DNA of 64,000 nt from Garcia nutans (taxonomy: Eukaryota > Streptophyta > Magnoliopsida > Malpighiales > Euphorbiaceae). The stretch spans positions 59,176,001-59,240,000 of the forward strand of contig CANTUV010000024.1 of NCBI GenBank assembly GCA_947685225.1, given 5' to 3'. This document shows positions 9,689-22,756 of the stretch, piece by piece. Numbering within the stretch: the stretch's first letter is position 1; each line of letters opens with the position of its first letter. The notes under the pieces were generated by a model. It searched no databases, was not told the DNA's origin, and saw only the letters and a list, made by a program, of their open reading frames with translations. The translations under genes were made by a program, and so were the position numbers.

Positions 9689-12345
9689 TGTAACACCCCC
9701 ACATCCAATACATACACACTACATACACCACAATGTAGTATACATATATCGAATATAGGAATGCTACGGATTTTCTTAACATTCAAAAAACATTTTATAT
9801 AATATTGTCATCTTTCTCAATATACATTATAGATAATAAGTAATCAAGTTGTAATACAAAACCAAATAGATATATATATATATACATTTAGTTAATACGC
9901 AGCGGAATTTTATAAAATATTTACATGTATAAACTCTTTCAAATCCATGTTTATAGTTATACATATATTTACATTAAAACCAATACTTTACAAAATATAA
10001 AAGAAATATACATGATTGGCAAGTCTCTTCTGATCTTTAAGTTCCAAATCAACACTTCAACGTCTACTCTCACTCGGTCTTGAAGAACCCTCAGGTTCAA
10101 CTCTATCAACTCTATCACCTGCGCGATTAAATACTATCGCGTTAAGCCAAAGGCTTAGTAAGATAAAACATGCTAATGGTATGCTTTAATGTAATGCAAT
10201 GCCACATATGTTACTGATAAGATCAACATCATAAATATAAAGTTAACCACATAATTATGCATTTCACAAATCATAGTCATATGAGCATACCACATTTCAA
10301 CATCTTTCCACATTCATCATTAATCAATCATACTCAATATACAACATCTCATTTCATTAACTCATAACGTTATTTAGGACATTCATATAACCTTGACACC
10401 TATGGGCCCAACAAGTATTTAATACGATATTCAGAGTTCAGAGTTACTGCTTTGGTTCATAATCACAATAATCACGCCCGTAGGCAATATATATACATGT
10501 ATCTCTATCCATGGATAGTGTAACAGACCCAGTCTCTTGGACCATCAACTCAACACATATGAGGAGATCCTCAACCCGGCAAGACTGTTACAAATCACAT
10601 ATCTCATATTCACAATTCTCATAGTGTAACAGACCCAGTCTCTTGGACCATCAACTCAACACATATGAGGAGATCCTCAACCCGGCAAGACTGTTACCTT
10701 TCATCATTTCTTAGGCATGCCACCCAAATCCAGAACTCTGAAACTGAATAACATATTAAACAAACAATTCATTTATTATATAGTTACCATTTCCATTCTC
10801 AAATTCTCATCACATTTAGGCAAACATGCCTTCTTTCTTTCCATATCATCATCATAGCCAATCACAATGGCTTTACATCACATTTCACCTCTTATTTGAA
10901 TCATCATAGCATCTTATATATAACATTTCAATATACATTATTCATGAAACACATAACCATTCACAATGCATAACATAACATTGTTCAATCTCAACAATGC
11001 AATTAGGGCAAAGAATAATTTATATCATTCATAGCTTTAAGATCTTCCATATGCATTTGTTTAGGTCAATCATTGTTTAAATGTGTTTAGGTTCAGGTTA
11101 AGGTACCAACTTACCTTAAAAGGACCAAAACAATGCAAATAGAACAAAGTATAAAAACCCTAACCCACACATTTGAGGGACACGGGCAGCCACTTGAGGG
11201 ACACGGCCAAGCTTGTGGCCGTGTCTCTCAACCTAAATTGACAGTAGGCAACACGGGCAAGGGACACGGCCAAGCTTGTGGCCGTGTCTCTCAACCAACA
11301 AATCACAGTAGCAGACACGGGCATAGGACACGGCCAAGCTAGTGGCCGTGTCTCTTAACACCAAAATCCAGTAGTGAACACAGGCACTAGACACGGCCGT
11401 GTCTCTCTCAAAGCAATCCAACACGCCCAAAATCACTTGGCTTGGCCGTGTCTCTCTTTTGTTTTGGCCGTGTCACTCAAATACACAACCCTAAAAATGG
11501 CCGACACCCTTCTAAAAGCATTTACACCCTTTTTACATAACAATCATCTCATTCAAATGGATACAATTCATGTTATAAACACATATCTTACATATTCACC
11601 CTAGTAATCACAATACCCATACATTAAATTCATACCAAACCAAAACCCTAAAAATACAACATCACTCCTATTTTCTCAAAATCAATCTCCACCTACTTAC
11701 CATCTTCAATCCAAAACCATTAATAATTAACTCTTTGGCTTATAATCAAATTCAACACATTACAACCACATCAAAACATCATATCAACAAATCACAATTT
11801 CTTTTAGACGCAACTTCAAAATTAACAAAGGAAAAACAAGAGATTTCTTACCTTAAATTATAACACTTCTTGAATCAACACTTGATCACTTCAATCTTCC
11901 TACAATTGGAGCTTACTCTTCAAAGTCTTCTCTTTGTCTCTTTGCTTTCCCTTTGTCTACGAAAAATCAGCCAAAATGGAAAAGAAGAAGAAAATACATG
12001 GAGGAAATAAAGTCAACTCCACTTTAAATCTCCACCAAGAGATTTTATCCAAGCAATTACCAAAATGCCCTCAATCAAATAACTAACCTTTTGTCTCATC
12101 TAAGCCCTTATATGTAATTGCACATTCCACAAAAATATCTTCTTGCATTGACTCTATATTTGACCAATTTATATGTTATATATATCATCATATACACAAC
12201 ATATACATTTGTCTCTAAACCCTATTTCTTTCCCCAAAACACACATATACACAAACATACATTTTCCAATATATACCAACAACAACAACAACAACAACAT
12301 CAACAACATAATCAAAACTTCTAGGGCATAAATGAGGATATTACA
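9689..12345 (-). repeat. Element C 3' LTR
   Basis: A complete LTR of 2657 bp, bounded by TG...CA in element sense (TGTAATATCCTC to GGGGGTGTTACA). It contains the paired stem-loops followed by GCAGGT (10117-10158), a doubled GACTGGGTCTGTTAC-type box (about 10517-10697), AGCCA/TGGCT hairpins (about 10857) and a GC-rich dyad array (11175-11477). A consensus splice donor AAGGTAAG (minus strand, about 11845-11855) and a CAA/AAC microsatellite (about 12280-12310) are also present. Confidence 0.92.
11175..11477 (-). repeat. GC-rich palindrome array inside the element C LTR
   Basis: Three copies of arms GACACGGCCA / TGGCCGTGTC with a 6-bp centre (AGCTTG or AGCTAG) lie at 11200-11225, 11263-11288 and 11327-11352. 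They are followed by a perfect 14-bp palindrome GACACGGCCGTGTC at 11390-11403. The spacing is 63-64 bp. Degenerate half-copies flank them. The same array is in the other two C LTRs (about 34575-34877 and 37503-37805). Its function is unknown. B and D carry differently worded arrays at the equivalent LTR position. Confidence 0.85.
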
Positions 12346-12382
12346 ATTCTCCCCCTCTAAAAAGAAATTTCGTCCTCGAAAT
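12346..12382 (-). promoter_or_regulatory. Element C polypurine tract and conserved 18-bp dyad
   Basis: On the minus strand TTTAGAGGGGGAGAAT directly precedes the 3' LTR. Just upstream is AATTTCGAGGACGAAATT (12365-12382), shared with B and D and degenerate in A. The polypurine tract primes plus-strand synthesis; the role of the dyad is not established. Confidence 0.85.
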
Positions 12383-12391
12383 TACCTGAAA

Positions 12392-13209
12392 TCAGCTCTG
12401 AAACAACTGAGGATATTGCTCTCGCATGGTTTGCTCATTTTCCCAAGTTGCTTCTTCTTTCCCATGGTTCTTCCATAGAACCTTCACAAGAGGCACTCTC
12501 TTGTTTCTCAACTCTTTCACTTCACGTGCCAAGATAGCAACTGGTTCCTCTTCAAATGTCAAGTCTGGGCTCACTTCAATAGATTCAATTGGCAACACAT
12601 GAGATGGATCCGATCTGTACCTTCTCAACATAGAAACATGAAATACATTATGAATACGATCCAACTCAGGTGGCAAAGCAAGTCGATAAGCAACTGGCCC
12701 AACTCTTTCCAACACTTCATATGGTCCAATGAATCGAGGACTCAACTTCCCTTTCCGACCGAACCTCAATATCTTCTTCCAAGGAGATACTTTCAAAAAT
12801 ACCTTATCTCCAACATCAAACTCAATGTCTCTCCTTTTCAAATCTGCATAAGACTTCTGTCGGTCTGAAGTTGCTTTTAACCTGCCTCGAATCAACTTCA
12901 CTTTCTCTTCAGTTTCTTGAATCAAATCAGGACCAACCAACTTATTATCTCCAAGCTCATTCCAACAAAGAGGTGTCCTACACCGTCTACCATACAATGC
13001 TTCAAACGGTGCCATACCAATGCTGGATTGGTGACTGTTGTTGTAAGCAAACTCCATAAGAGGTAGAAATCTATCCCAACTTCCAGAGAAATCGATGACA
13101 CAACTTCTCAACATGTCCTCAATAATCTGTATCACCCTCTCTGACTACCCATCCGTCTGTGGATGAAAGGCAGTGCTGAAGTGCAGTCGAGAACCCAAAG
13201 CGCTATGCA
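12392..13209 (-). pseudogene. Element C pol, 3' part: integrase end and chromodomain-like tail
   Basis: Continues the gag-pol frame of 32921-29091 after element D. It begins at the TSD copy, with HSALGSRLHF, and runs on to HPQTDG and SERVIQ, which holds the catalytic Glu of the integrase DDE triad. An in-frame TAG (13145-13147) stands where the related element B has CAG (Gln). The rest includes EFAYNNSHQSS, YGRRCRTPLCW, DVGDKVFLKVSP, LSPRFIGPYEVLERVGPVAYRL and a terminal WKNHGKEEATWE, typical of the degenerate chromodomain end of chromoviral integrases. It stops 10 bp from the conserved dyad. Confidence 0.9.
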
Positions 13210-16200
13210 TGTAACACCCCGATACCCTATATAAGTACTATACGTATACCCAGTATACATACAGTAAATATATAAAGTATAAGGATGTCACTTTTCGTTA
13301 CCTTTAAAAAACCTGTAACAGAGTTCAAACCATAATACATTAATTTAAATAACATTTACAAAATCATTATCTTTATCAAAACTTCATTTATACATATAAA
13401 TACTCTCTCGTCAGAAATACATGATAATTAAAAATTTATACATGTATGCATTACCCTCTAGTTGATCTCGACAAACTTTACTCTTCTTGTGGCATAATAA
13501 AAGACTTCATATCTTCCATCTATATACCTGCGCGAATAAACACCCGCGCTAAGCCCGAGAGCTTAGTAGTCCAACTATAAAGATATAAACATATAGTATA
13601 GAAGTATTGACATATAATGATACATCAATTCAATATATAATTAGTTCTTATCATATCTTCTTTTCTTTTTTAATTTCATCTTTAATATATCATAGCTAAT
13701 TTCATATATGATGTACATATATACATAATATTATCACCAACCCCAATGCATCACCAATACTCAAAACCAATATATTAATACCCCTACATTATATATACCA
13801 TACCAATCATTATTGCAATACACACTTTACCTATCATACCAATTATTATTGCGATACACACATTACATATCATACACTCATTATTGCAATACACACATTA
13901 CACATCATATCACTCATTATTGCAATACACAAATTACATATCATACAAATCATAAATCACATTTCCAAAAAAGACAACCTTTATCATCAACCACAATTCA
14001 TTTACATATTACACTTAATAACATTATATTATTCACAATTCACCAAGCATAATTCAGTATTAATACTCACAATCAATATTTCAATACTTGCATTTCACAT
14101 TGACAATAAAGACAGACTCGGGCCCAAAACACTAATATGTTATTCAAAGTTCAGAGTTACTGCTTTGGTCTATAATCATAATTATCAAGCCCGTAGGCAT
14201 CATATATCAATATCTCTATCCATGGATAGCATAACAGACCCAGTCTCTTGGATCATCAACTCGGCTAAACTCGAGGTGATCCTCAACCCGGCAAGACTGT
14301 TACCAATCATATATCTCATAATTACAATTTCTCATAGTGTAACAGACCCAGTCTCTTGGATCTCAATTCAACTCAAAATGAAGAGATCCTCAACCCAGCA
14401 AGACTGTTACCTTTTTCATTTTATAGGCATGCCTCCAAACCCAGAACTTTGAAATCGAATAACACATTAGTTACACAATTCATTTATTATTTCATTATCA
14501 ATCTCATCATCAATTAGGCAAACATGCCTTATCTCTTTCAATTGAATCATCATAGCCAATCACAATGGCTTCACATCTCATTTGAATCATCATTGCCAAT
14601 CACAATGGCTTTATATCACATTTAAATCATCATTGCACATTTGAATCATCATATCACATTTCATTCATTATATCACATTTGAATCATCATAGCCAATCAC
14701 AATGGCTTTATATCACATTTAAATCATCATTGCACATTTGAATCATCATATCACATTTCATTCATTATATCACATTTGAATCATCATAGCCAATCACAAT
14801 GGCTTCACATCATACACATCATTATTGATATATATATATATACAACACCAATTACATTAATTGCACGAACATGTCATTATTCGAACATACATCATTAATT
14901 TCATTGCATATGTATCTTAAATTCATCGTCATATAAACAATATGTCTATTTATTTCATTTCAATCGTTTCTCAAGACACATTAACATCATTCATTATTAA
15001 AACGTTTATCATAACAAATTACATTGTACGTACCTTTTTGAATGATCATCGCCTCTTTCGCGCTATTTAAGTCATAACACTAGTCACATTATGCAAACAA
15101 TATAATACATTACCATTCACAATACATAATATAACATTGTTCAATCTCAACAATGATGTTAGACAAATGATCTCTATTTTGATCCTTGACAACTCATATG
15201 GATGATCTATTTAACATGTATTTGAGAATCTTGTTACAAAATTAAATTGCTTCAAATAAAGCAGAACAGAACACTTCTAGCGGTCGCGCCTCACCTGAAT
15301 ACGATCGCGCCATACAGTTACACGATGAAACCTTATCACAGTAGATTTCGCGATCAGAAGCCCGACCTAAGTCGCGACCGCACTTCACAATCAAAAGATG
15401 AAACCCTATCACAGTAGGTTTCGCGGTCAGAAGTCCGACCTAAGTCGCGACCGCACATGACTAAATAGCGACCGCCCATGACTAATAGCGACCGTCCCAA
15501 ATTACGTCTCTCATACATAAACCCTAAATGTAGCCAAACTTCTTTTGGTTAACTTAAAACACATTGTACACAACATAACCTCATTCAAATGGACATAATC
15601 AACATCATTAGCAATTATTTTACATACTCATCACAACATTTTCATCACCAACATATAACAATCAAACTTTCAAACAACTTCAATTAGCAAGAGAAACAAG
15701 TGTGTACTTACCTTAAGCACCACTTCTAAACACTTCCTTTTCCAAGACTTCTTCACTTCCCAAATCAATGACAATTCACTTCCTTCAAAACTTAATACTT
15801 AAAAACACATCACAAACACACTTAATCAACCATCCATATCAACTCACCAATCCCAAACACAATTTCAAAAGAACAAAGGAAAATCAAGAGAAAGAACTTA
15901 CCTAAGTTGTTGAATTCCACAAATCTTCAATTAAATCCTTTGATTCTCCCTTCAATTTGATGTTAGAATTAAACAAATCTCACTTTGCTCTCTCTTGTCT
16001 AAGGAGGAGCCAACCAACGTGGAGAAGAGAAGAAGAAGAAGAAGGAAATGAAGAAAAGACAAAATATCACCTCTTTAAATCTCCACCAAGTGATTCAACA
16101 AGAGTAATTACCTAAACACCCTTATACCATTTGTCTTGATTACCATTCATTACATGCCCTTTATAGTAACTTCACACTTAACAAAAATAAATATCTTCTT

Positions 16201-16423
16201 TCCTTGACTCTTCATTTTGACCAACTTATATGTTATATATATCATCATATACACAACATATACCATTCTCTCTAAACCCTAAATTCTTTCCCAAATCACA
16301 TATACATAAACATTCTTTTCTCTATTTCTTTTCTCTTGTAATTTAACACATATATTCAATCCAATTATATAACAACAACAACAACATAATCACAATTTCT
16401 AGGGCATATATGAGGATATTACA
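13210..16423 (-). repeat. Element D LTR 1 (full length)
   Basis: LTR of 3214 bp bounded by TG...CA in element sense. Compared with LTRs 2 and 3 it has an extra ~451 bp (about 13757-14205) lying between two GCATCA direct repeats. The extra segment includes the GGGCCC block and the AGTAACTCTGAA box shared with A, B and C, so the long form is ancestral. Paired stem-loops lie at 13526-13567 and an AGCCA/TGGCT tandem array at about 14540-14810. A GCGGTCGC/GCGACCGC dyad array lies at 15278-15508, and consensus splice donors GGTAAGT (minus strand) at about 15706-15715 and 15895-15905. Confidence 0.92.
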
Positions 16424-16459
16424 ATTCTCTCCCCCTTAAATAATTTCGTCCTCGAAATT
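16424..16459 (-). promoter_or_regulatory. Element D polypurine tract and 18-bp dyad, copy 1
   Basis: Minus-strand TAAGGGGGAGAGAAT abuts LTR 1, preceded by AATTTCGAGGACGAAATT. The second copy is at 22757-22792. Confidence 0.85.
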
Positions 16460-18414
16460 ATCAGTACCATAATAATTTATTGTTAACAAAATACTATCTT
16501 AACTCCCATATGGAGTTAATTATATGCTTAAGTTATTATATTATCAAATCACATAACTTCAACTCTTCCCTTTAGAATCAACCATCTTCTCTCAATTTCC
16601 ATAATTCATCATTCTATATGTTTATACAATTGATTACTTCCTTGATCAAACATTCAAAAGATCTCATTACATTTCCTATTAATGACTTTATACAAGAATC
16701 AGCTCATTTATATAGTTCATCCAATCTTTATATTTAATATATATTGTTCCTTCATCTCTTTGTAATTACTCTCTTAACTTTAACCTTAAAAACCATTGGT
16801 TATATTTGTGCATTAATTATCCCATCATTACAATCTCTGTCTAAATAGACATTTATCACTCTCAATAGATAACAAAATCCTGATTTTTCCATAAATGGAG
16901 TTATTTTTTTAGCACGCTTTTCACTTAACTTACATATTAATACATTATCTTTCAACTTATTTTATAGATAACCAATCTTTTTCTCTTCTTATCATGATTA
17001 ACAATTACTATATTCCACTCATTCATGTCCAATCATACTTTAAAATTTACATCATATACATTATCATGTAAATACCTATTTTCTTAATACAACTATACAC
17101 AATAAATTTCAATAATGATTCATAATCTTAGCCAATTCTAGATCCATTGATCTATCTGTCACAATATATCCATATTCAAATCTTATTCAACTCCAACCAA
17201 CAATTAATGTATTTGACTCATCATAAAATTTCACCATATTCATATATGTATATATATAACTTAATTCCATTAGGGCAACTTATATACAATTCCTGATCAT
17301 TTCCGATCCATATTCAATCAAATTATCATGATAACAAATTATTTCAAATTATCTTAATATAATTTCCACCAATTCTCATAAAAATTTTATATCATATTTA
17401 CTACTAATAGTTCTTTCACTTAAACCTCAAGTTCATTCGTTCATTCATTACATACCATAAACATATTCAGTATAACTTTCAATCATATTTATTTTGATTA
17501 CCTTATTGTCATATCATCCCTAACTCAAAACATTTTCATAATTTCCTTTTTCTCTCTTAATCTTCACAGTTATAACCAAATTTTTAACAAAAAAAAATGA
17601 TAAAGTACAACTTTATCCATCATAACTTTCAACTATACTTTTCAAACAAAATTCAATCCCACCAGATCTGTATTACAATCATTATATCTAAGATCCAAAT
17701 CCAGGGATAACAAATTAACCGATCAAATATACTAAACAAAACACATGGCTTTAAAAGATTAATATTCAAGCCTAGGACTTTCAGATCAATACTGTTTTTC
17801 TCATAATTTTATCCTCAATCTATACAAATACAAGGTTAAGATGTATTTCAAGAATTACACATTCCTTCTTTACATTTTTGCTATATCAGAAGTTAATACA
17901 TTCCAACTCCGTTTCAAACCAATTTGCACTCGATTATATGATCTTTATCCACTTAATTCATGTTTCAACAATATTACTTTATACATATTCAATCATATGC
18001 AACACTTCATTTCTAATCCATTTACAATTTCTTATAATGTATAATTGCATGAAACTTTCCATATATGAATACTATGGAACTCTAAATATCATATGATAAT
18101 TAAGTTCAATGCTCACTATCACAAACTCCACTGTTCCATAATACTCAAGTCCATTCTATTTTCACTTCCATCACATCACTCATCTAGCTGTACCCAGTTC
18201 AAGTCCTAGTCTCTCTTAGGTCCACTAATACATACTACATCATTTCCATAACACTAATTCTATAATTATACCACATAAAATTCATAGGTCACATTCATGT
18301 CATAATTTCATTCACATTGAGAAACTCAGTTTACATATCATATAAATGTATATACTTAATTATATACTCTTGTTTTATTTTCCTTTTTCATAAATTCACT
18401 AAAAATGTTCCTTT

Positions 18415-18650
18415 ATAACTGTAACAACAGTCCTAGTCCACCTGCTAAACCATTCCTATCCGGAGAAACCATCAGGGCCTCTGAGCTGGGCTGCTACAGT
18501 ACCAAACTGCCCTCACGGCCTTCCAACAGGATTCACTTATTCGAATTACACCCAAGACACATGAGTGCAAGTCGCCACTCTGGATCGAATACCTAACCTC
18601 CCCCTCAAGAGAGTCTGCGAGAATCATCCAGTACCATCTCTTCCAATATG
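18415..18650 (-). other. GC-richer island in the element D interior
   Basis: About 230 bp with clearly higher GC than the surrounding interior, open in short frames on both strands (63 and 70 codons). It is repeated at 24749-24984. No protein family is recognised. It could be a captured host fragment or a structured RNA region; nothing like it is seen in the interior of element A. Confidence 0.4.
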
Positions 18651-19975
18651 ATGCAAAGTATTTATTCATACAACACACATACATATATACTGACTATAAT
18701 AGCACTTTATATCCATCTTAACCACATTCCCAATGTAACATTTCTTTCACTTTCATCTTTAAAAGCATTTAATATATTTCCATATCCATTTTTACCCTTT
18801 TCAATATAATGCCTTAAAATAGCTCATCCTCATTTGCTTATCCACTTCTCTTTTATACTTCAAGATAAATTCTTATACTATCAATCACTTTACTCAATTC
18901 ATAATACTTTCATATGCCATATTAGTCATTTCATTTAGCTCATGTATTGCATACACATTAAACCATCAATATCCAAATAATCTTTATCAAATGCCACTAA
19001 AACTTTAACTTCTCAACTTACTACCTCACTTAAACTTCAATTTGCCAAACTCATCTTATATATTTATATATCACAAAGCAGTATTAAAACATATACTTTT
19101 CACAATTATCAAGCTCACTTCAACAATTCAAATATCACCTATTACCACCATTACATTGAGCTTTCACAATATCCAAGCATCTCACATTTCTAACATTGAA
19201 TTCACAATGTCCGTATTAAGGTAACAATACCAATGTATATTTTTACTTAACCCATATCATCTCTTTTTCCTTTAAAAAAAATCTTAACTTTACATATCCA
19301 TTAGTTTACCATTCAACATATATATATATATCACTCACATATATATACATATGTACATTACATCCAATCATATACACATTGAGCCCAATAACCTTTATAC
19401 GCTTTTCAAGTCTAGTTATTACAAATTTCAGTTTTCTTAAACTAACGTTGCTCAATCCAATTCTCACTATCAATCTTATCACGTGACCTAGCTTTGCACA
19501 AGTTCATCAATACAAGCGTAATCATTCTCAACATTAATAGACAAATAATTATATAGGTTACAAACATGCAATACTGTACGTACCTTACATTTTCAAGTGA
19601 TCAACTCAATCTTTGATCACTAAAATATTACATTACATTATCACATTAAATTTACAATGTTTGCATTAAAACAACAATGCAAACAACACCATTATATTTC
19701 CTTACATTAACCAATATTTTTATTTTATTTTAGTTTTCATATCATTTCTTTCTCTAGTTTTTACTTTCAAGTAAAAACCTCATTCAGACATTATCATCCC
19801 TCTCATAATTCAAATTTATCCCACATCACATAATGCCACATCTGAGACCAACCTAGGTGTCAATGCATATACATGTATTACAAATTACATTTCAAAACTC
19901 TTCTTTGTAATTCATTTTAAACATTTCAAAACTTTTTCTTTTTAATTTCACTTAGGCCGAGAATCTCGAACCTAA

Positions 19976-19987
19976 GCTCTGATACCA
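19976..19987 (-). promoter_or_regulatory. Element D primer-binding site, copy 1
   Basis: Minus-strand TGGTATCAGAGC, matching the 3' end of initiator Met tRNA, lies 7 bp inside LTR 2. An identical site is at 26310-26321 inside LTR 3. Confidence 0.88.
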
Positions 19988-19994
19988 AAATAAT

Positions 19995-22756
19995 TGTAAC
20001 ACCCCGATACCCTATATAAGTACTATACGTATACCTAGTATACATACAGTAAATATATAAAGTATAAGGATGTCACTTTTCGTTACCTTTTAAAAACCTG
20101 TAACAGAGTTCAAACCATAATACATTAATTTAAATAACATTTACAAAATCATTATCTTTATCAAAACTTCATTTATACATATAAATACTCTCTCGTCAGA
20201 AATACATGATAATTAAAAATTTATACATGTATGCATTACCCTCTAGTTGATCTCGACAAACTTTACTCTTCTTGTGGCATAATAAAAGACTTCATATCTT
20301 CCATCTATATACCTGCGCGAATAAACACCCGCGCTAAGCCCGAGAGCTTAGTAGTCCAACTATAAAGATATAAACATATAGTATAGAAGTATTGACATAT
20401 AATGATACATCAATTCAATATATAATTAGTTCTTATCATATCTTCTTTTCTTTTTAATTTCATCTTTAATATATCATAGCTAATTTCATATATGATGTAC
20501 ATATATACATAATATTATCACCAACCCCAATGCATCATATATCAATATCTCTATCCATGGATAGCATAACAGACCCAGTCTCTTGGATCATCAACTCGGC
20601 TAAACTCGAGGTGATCCTCAACCCGGCAAGACTGTTACCAATCATATATCTCATAATTACAATTTCTCATAGTGTAACAGACCCAGTCTCTTGTATCTCA
20701 ATTCAACTCAAAATGAAGAGATCCTCAACCCGGCAAGACTGTTACCTTTTTCATTTTATAGGCATGCCTCCAAACCCAGAACTCTGAAATCGAATAACAC
20801 ATTAGTTACACAATTCATTTATTATTTCATTATCAATCTCATCATCAATTAGGCAAACATGCCTTATCTCTTTCAATTGAATCATCATAGCCAATCACAA
20901 TGGCTTCACATCTCATTTGAATCATCATTGCCAATCACAATGGCTTTATATCACATTTAAATCATCATTGCACATTTGAATCATCATATCACATTTCATT
21001 CATTATATCACATTTGAATCATCATAGCCAATCACAATGGCTTTATATCACATTTAAATCATCATTGCACATTTGAATCATCATATCACATTTCATTCAT
21101 TATATCACATTTGAATCATCATAGCCAATCACAATGGCTTCACATCATACACATCATTATTGATATATATATATACAACACCAATTACATTAACTGCACG
21201 AACATGTCATTATTCGAACATACATCATTAATTTCATTGCATATGTATCTTAAATTCATCATCATATAAACAATATGTCTATTTATTTCATTTCAATCAT
21301 TTCTCAAGACACATTAACATCATTCATTATTAAAACGTTTATCATAACAAATTACATTGTACGTACCTTTTTAAATGATCATCGCCTCTTTCGCGCTATT
21401 TAAGTCATAACACTAGTCACATTATGCAAACAATATAATACATTACCATTCACAATACATAATATAACATTGTTCAATCTCAACAATGATGTTAGACAAA
21501 TGATCTCTATTTTGATCCTTGACAACTCATATGGATGATCTATTTAACATGTATTTGAGAATCTTGTTACAAAATTAAATTGCTTCAAATAAAGCAGAAC
21601 AGAACACTTCTAGCGGTCGCGCCTCACCTGAATACGACCGCGCCATACAGTTACACGATGAAACCTTATCACAGTAGATTTCGCGGTCAGAAGCCCGACC
21701 TAAGTCGCGACCGCACTTCACAATCAAAAGATGAAACCCTATCACAGTAGGTTTCGCGGTCAGAAGTCCGACCTAAGTCGCGACCGCACATGACTAAATA
21801 GCGACCGCCCATGACTAATAGCGACCGTCCCAAATTACGTCTCTCATACATAAACCCTAAATGTAGCCAAACTTCTTTTGGTTAACTTAAAACACATTGT
21901 ACACAACATAACCTCATTCAAATGGACATAATCAACATCATTAGCAATTATTTTACATACTCATCACAACATTTTCATCACCAACATATAACAATCAAAC
22001 TTTCAAACAACTTCAATTAGCAAGAGAAACAAGTGTGTACTTACCTTAAGCACCACTTCTAAACACTTCCTTTTCCAAGACTTCTTCACTTCCCAAATCA
22101 ATGACAATTCACTTCCTTCAAAACTTAATACTTAAAAACACATCACAAACACACTTAATCAACCATCCATATCAACTCACCAATCCCAAACACAATTTCA
22201 AAAGAACAAAGGAAAATCAAGAGAAAGAACTTACCTAAGTTGTTGAATTCCACAAATCTTCAATTAAATCCTTTGATTCTCCCTTCAATTTGATGTTAGA
22301 ATTAAACAAATCTCACTTTTCTCTCTCTTGTCTAAGGAGGAGCCAACCAACGTGGAGAAGAGAAGAAGAAGAAGAAGGAAATGAAGAAAAGACAAAATAT
22401 CACCTCTTTAAATCTCCACCAAGTGATTCAACAAGAGTAATTACCTAAACACCCTTATACCATTTGTCTTGATTACCATTCATTACATGCCCTTTATAGT
22501 AACTTCACACTTAACAAAAATAAATATCTTCTTTCCTTGACTCTTCATTTTGACCAACTTATATGTTATATATATCATCATATACACAACATATACCATT
22601 CTCTCTAAACCCTAAATTCTTTCCCAAATCACATATACATAAACATTCTTTTCTCTATTTCTTTTCTCTTGTAATTTAACACATATATTCAATCCAATTA
22701 TATAACAACAACAACAACATAATCACAATTTCTAGGGCATATATGAGGATATTACA
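19995..22756 (-). repeat. Element D LTR 2 (middle, recombinant)
   Basis: LTR of 2762 bp. It has the same ~451-bp deletion as LTR 3 at the GCATCA repeat and shares with LTR 3 the variants GAATACGACCGC and TTTTTAAATGATC. At its other end it has ACAATTTCTAGGG like LTR 1, where LTR 3 has ACAACTTCTAGGG. This mosaic is what a crossover between a left and a right LTR would leave. One private variant (CTCACTTTTCTCTC) is also seen. Confidence 0.9.

Larger units (their letters stand above)
16424..19994 (-). mobile_element. Element D interior, copy 1 (non-coding)
   Basis: A 3.57 kb interior without any plausible gene; the short open frames here are AT-rich and match no family. It runs from the primer site (19976-19987) to the polypurine tract (16424-16437) with the 18-bp dyad at 16442-16459. 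It shares segments with the interior of element A, for example around 18190-18225 and 19430-19560 in reverse complement. A less AT-rich island of about 230 bp lies at 18415-18650. Confidence 0.85.

Noticed and set aside
17841..18096. Plus-strand frames of 67-72 codons in the D interiors, identical in the two copies
   Set aside because: Identity reflects the recent duplication, not selection. Composition is AT-rich, both frames overlap each other, and they lie antisense to the element.
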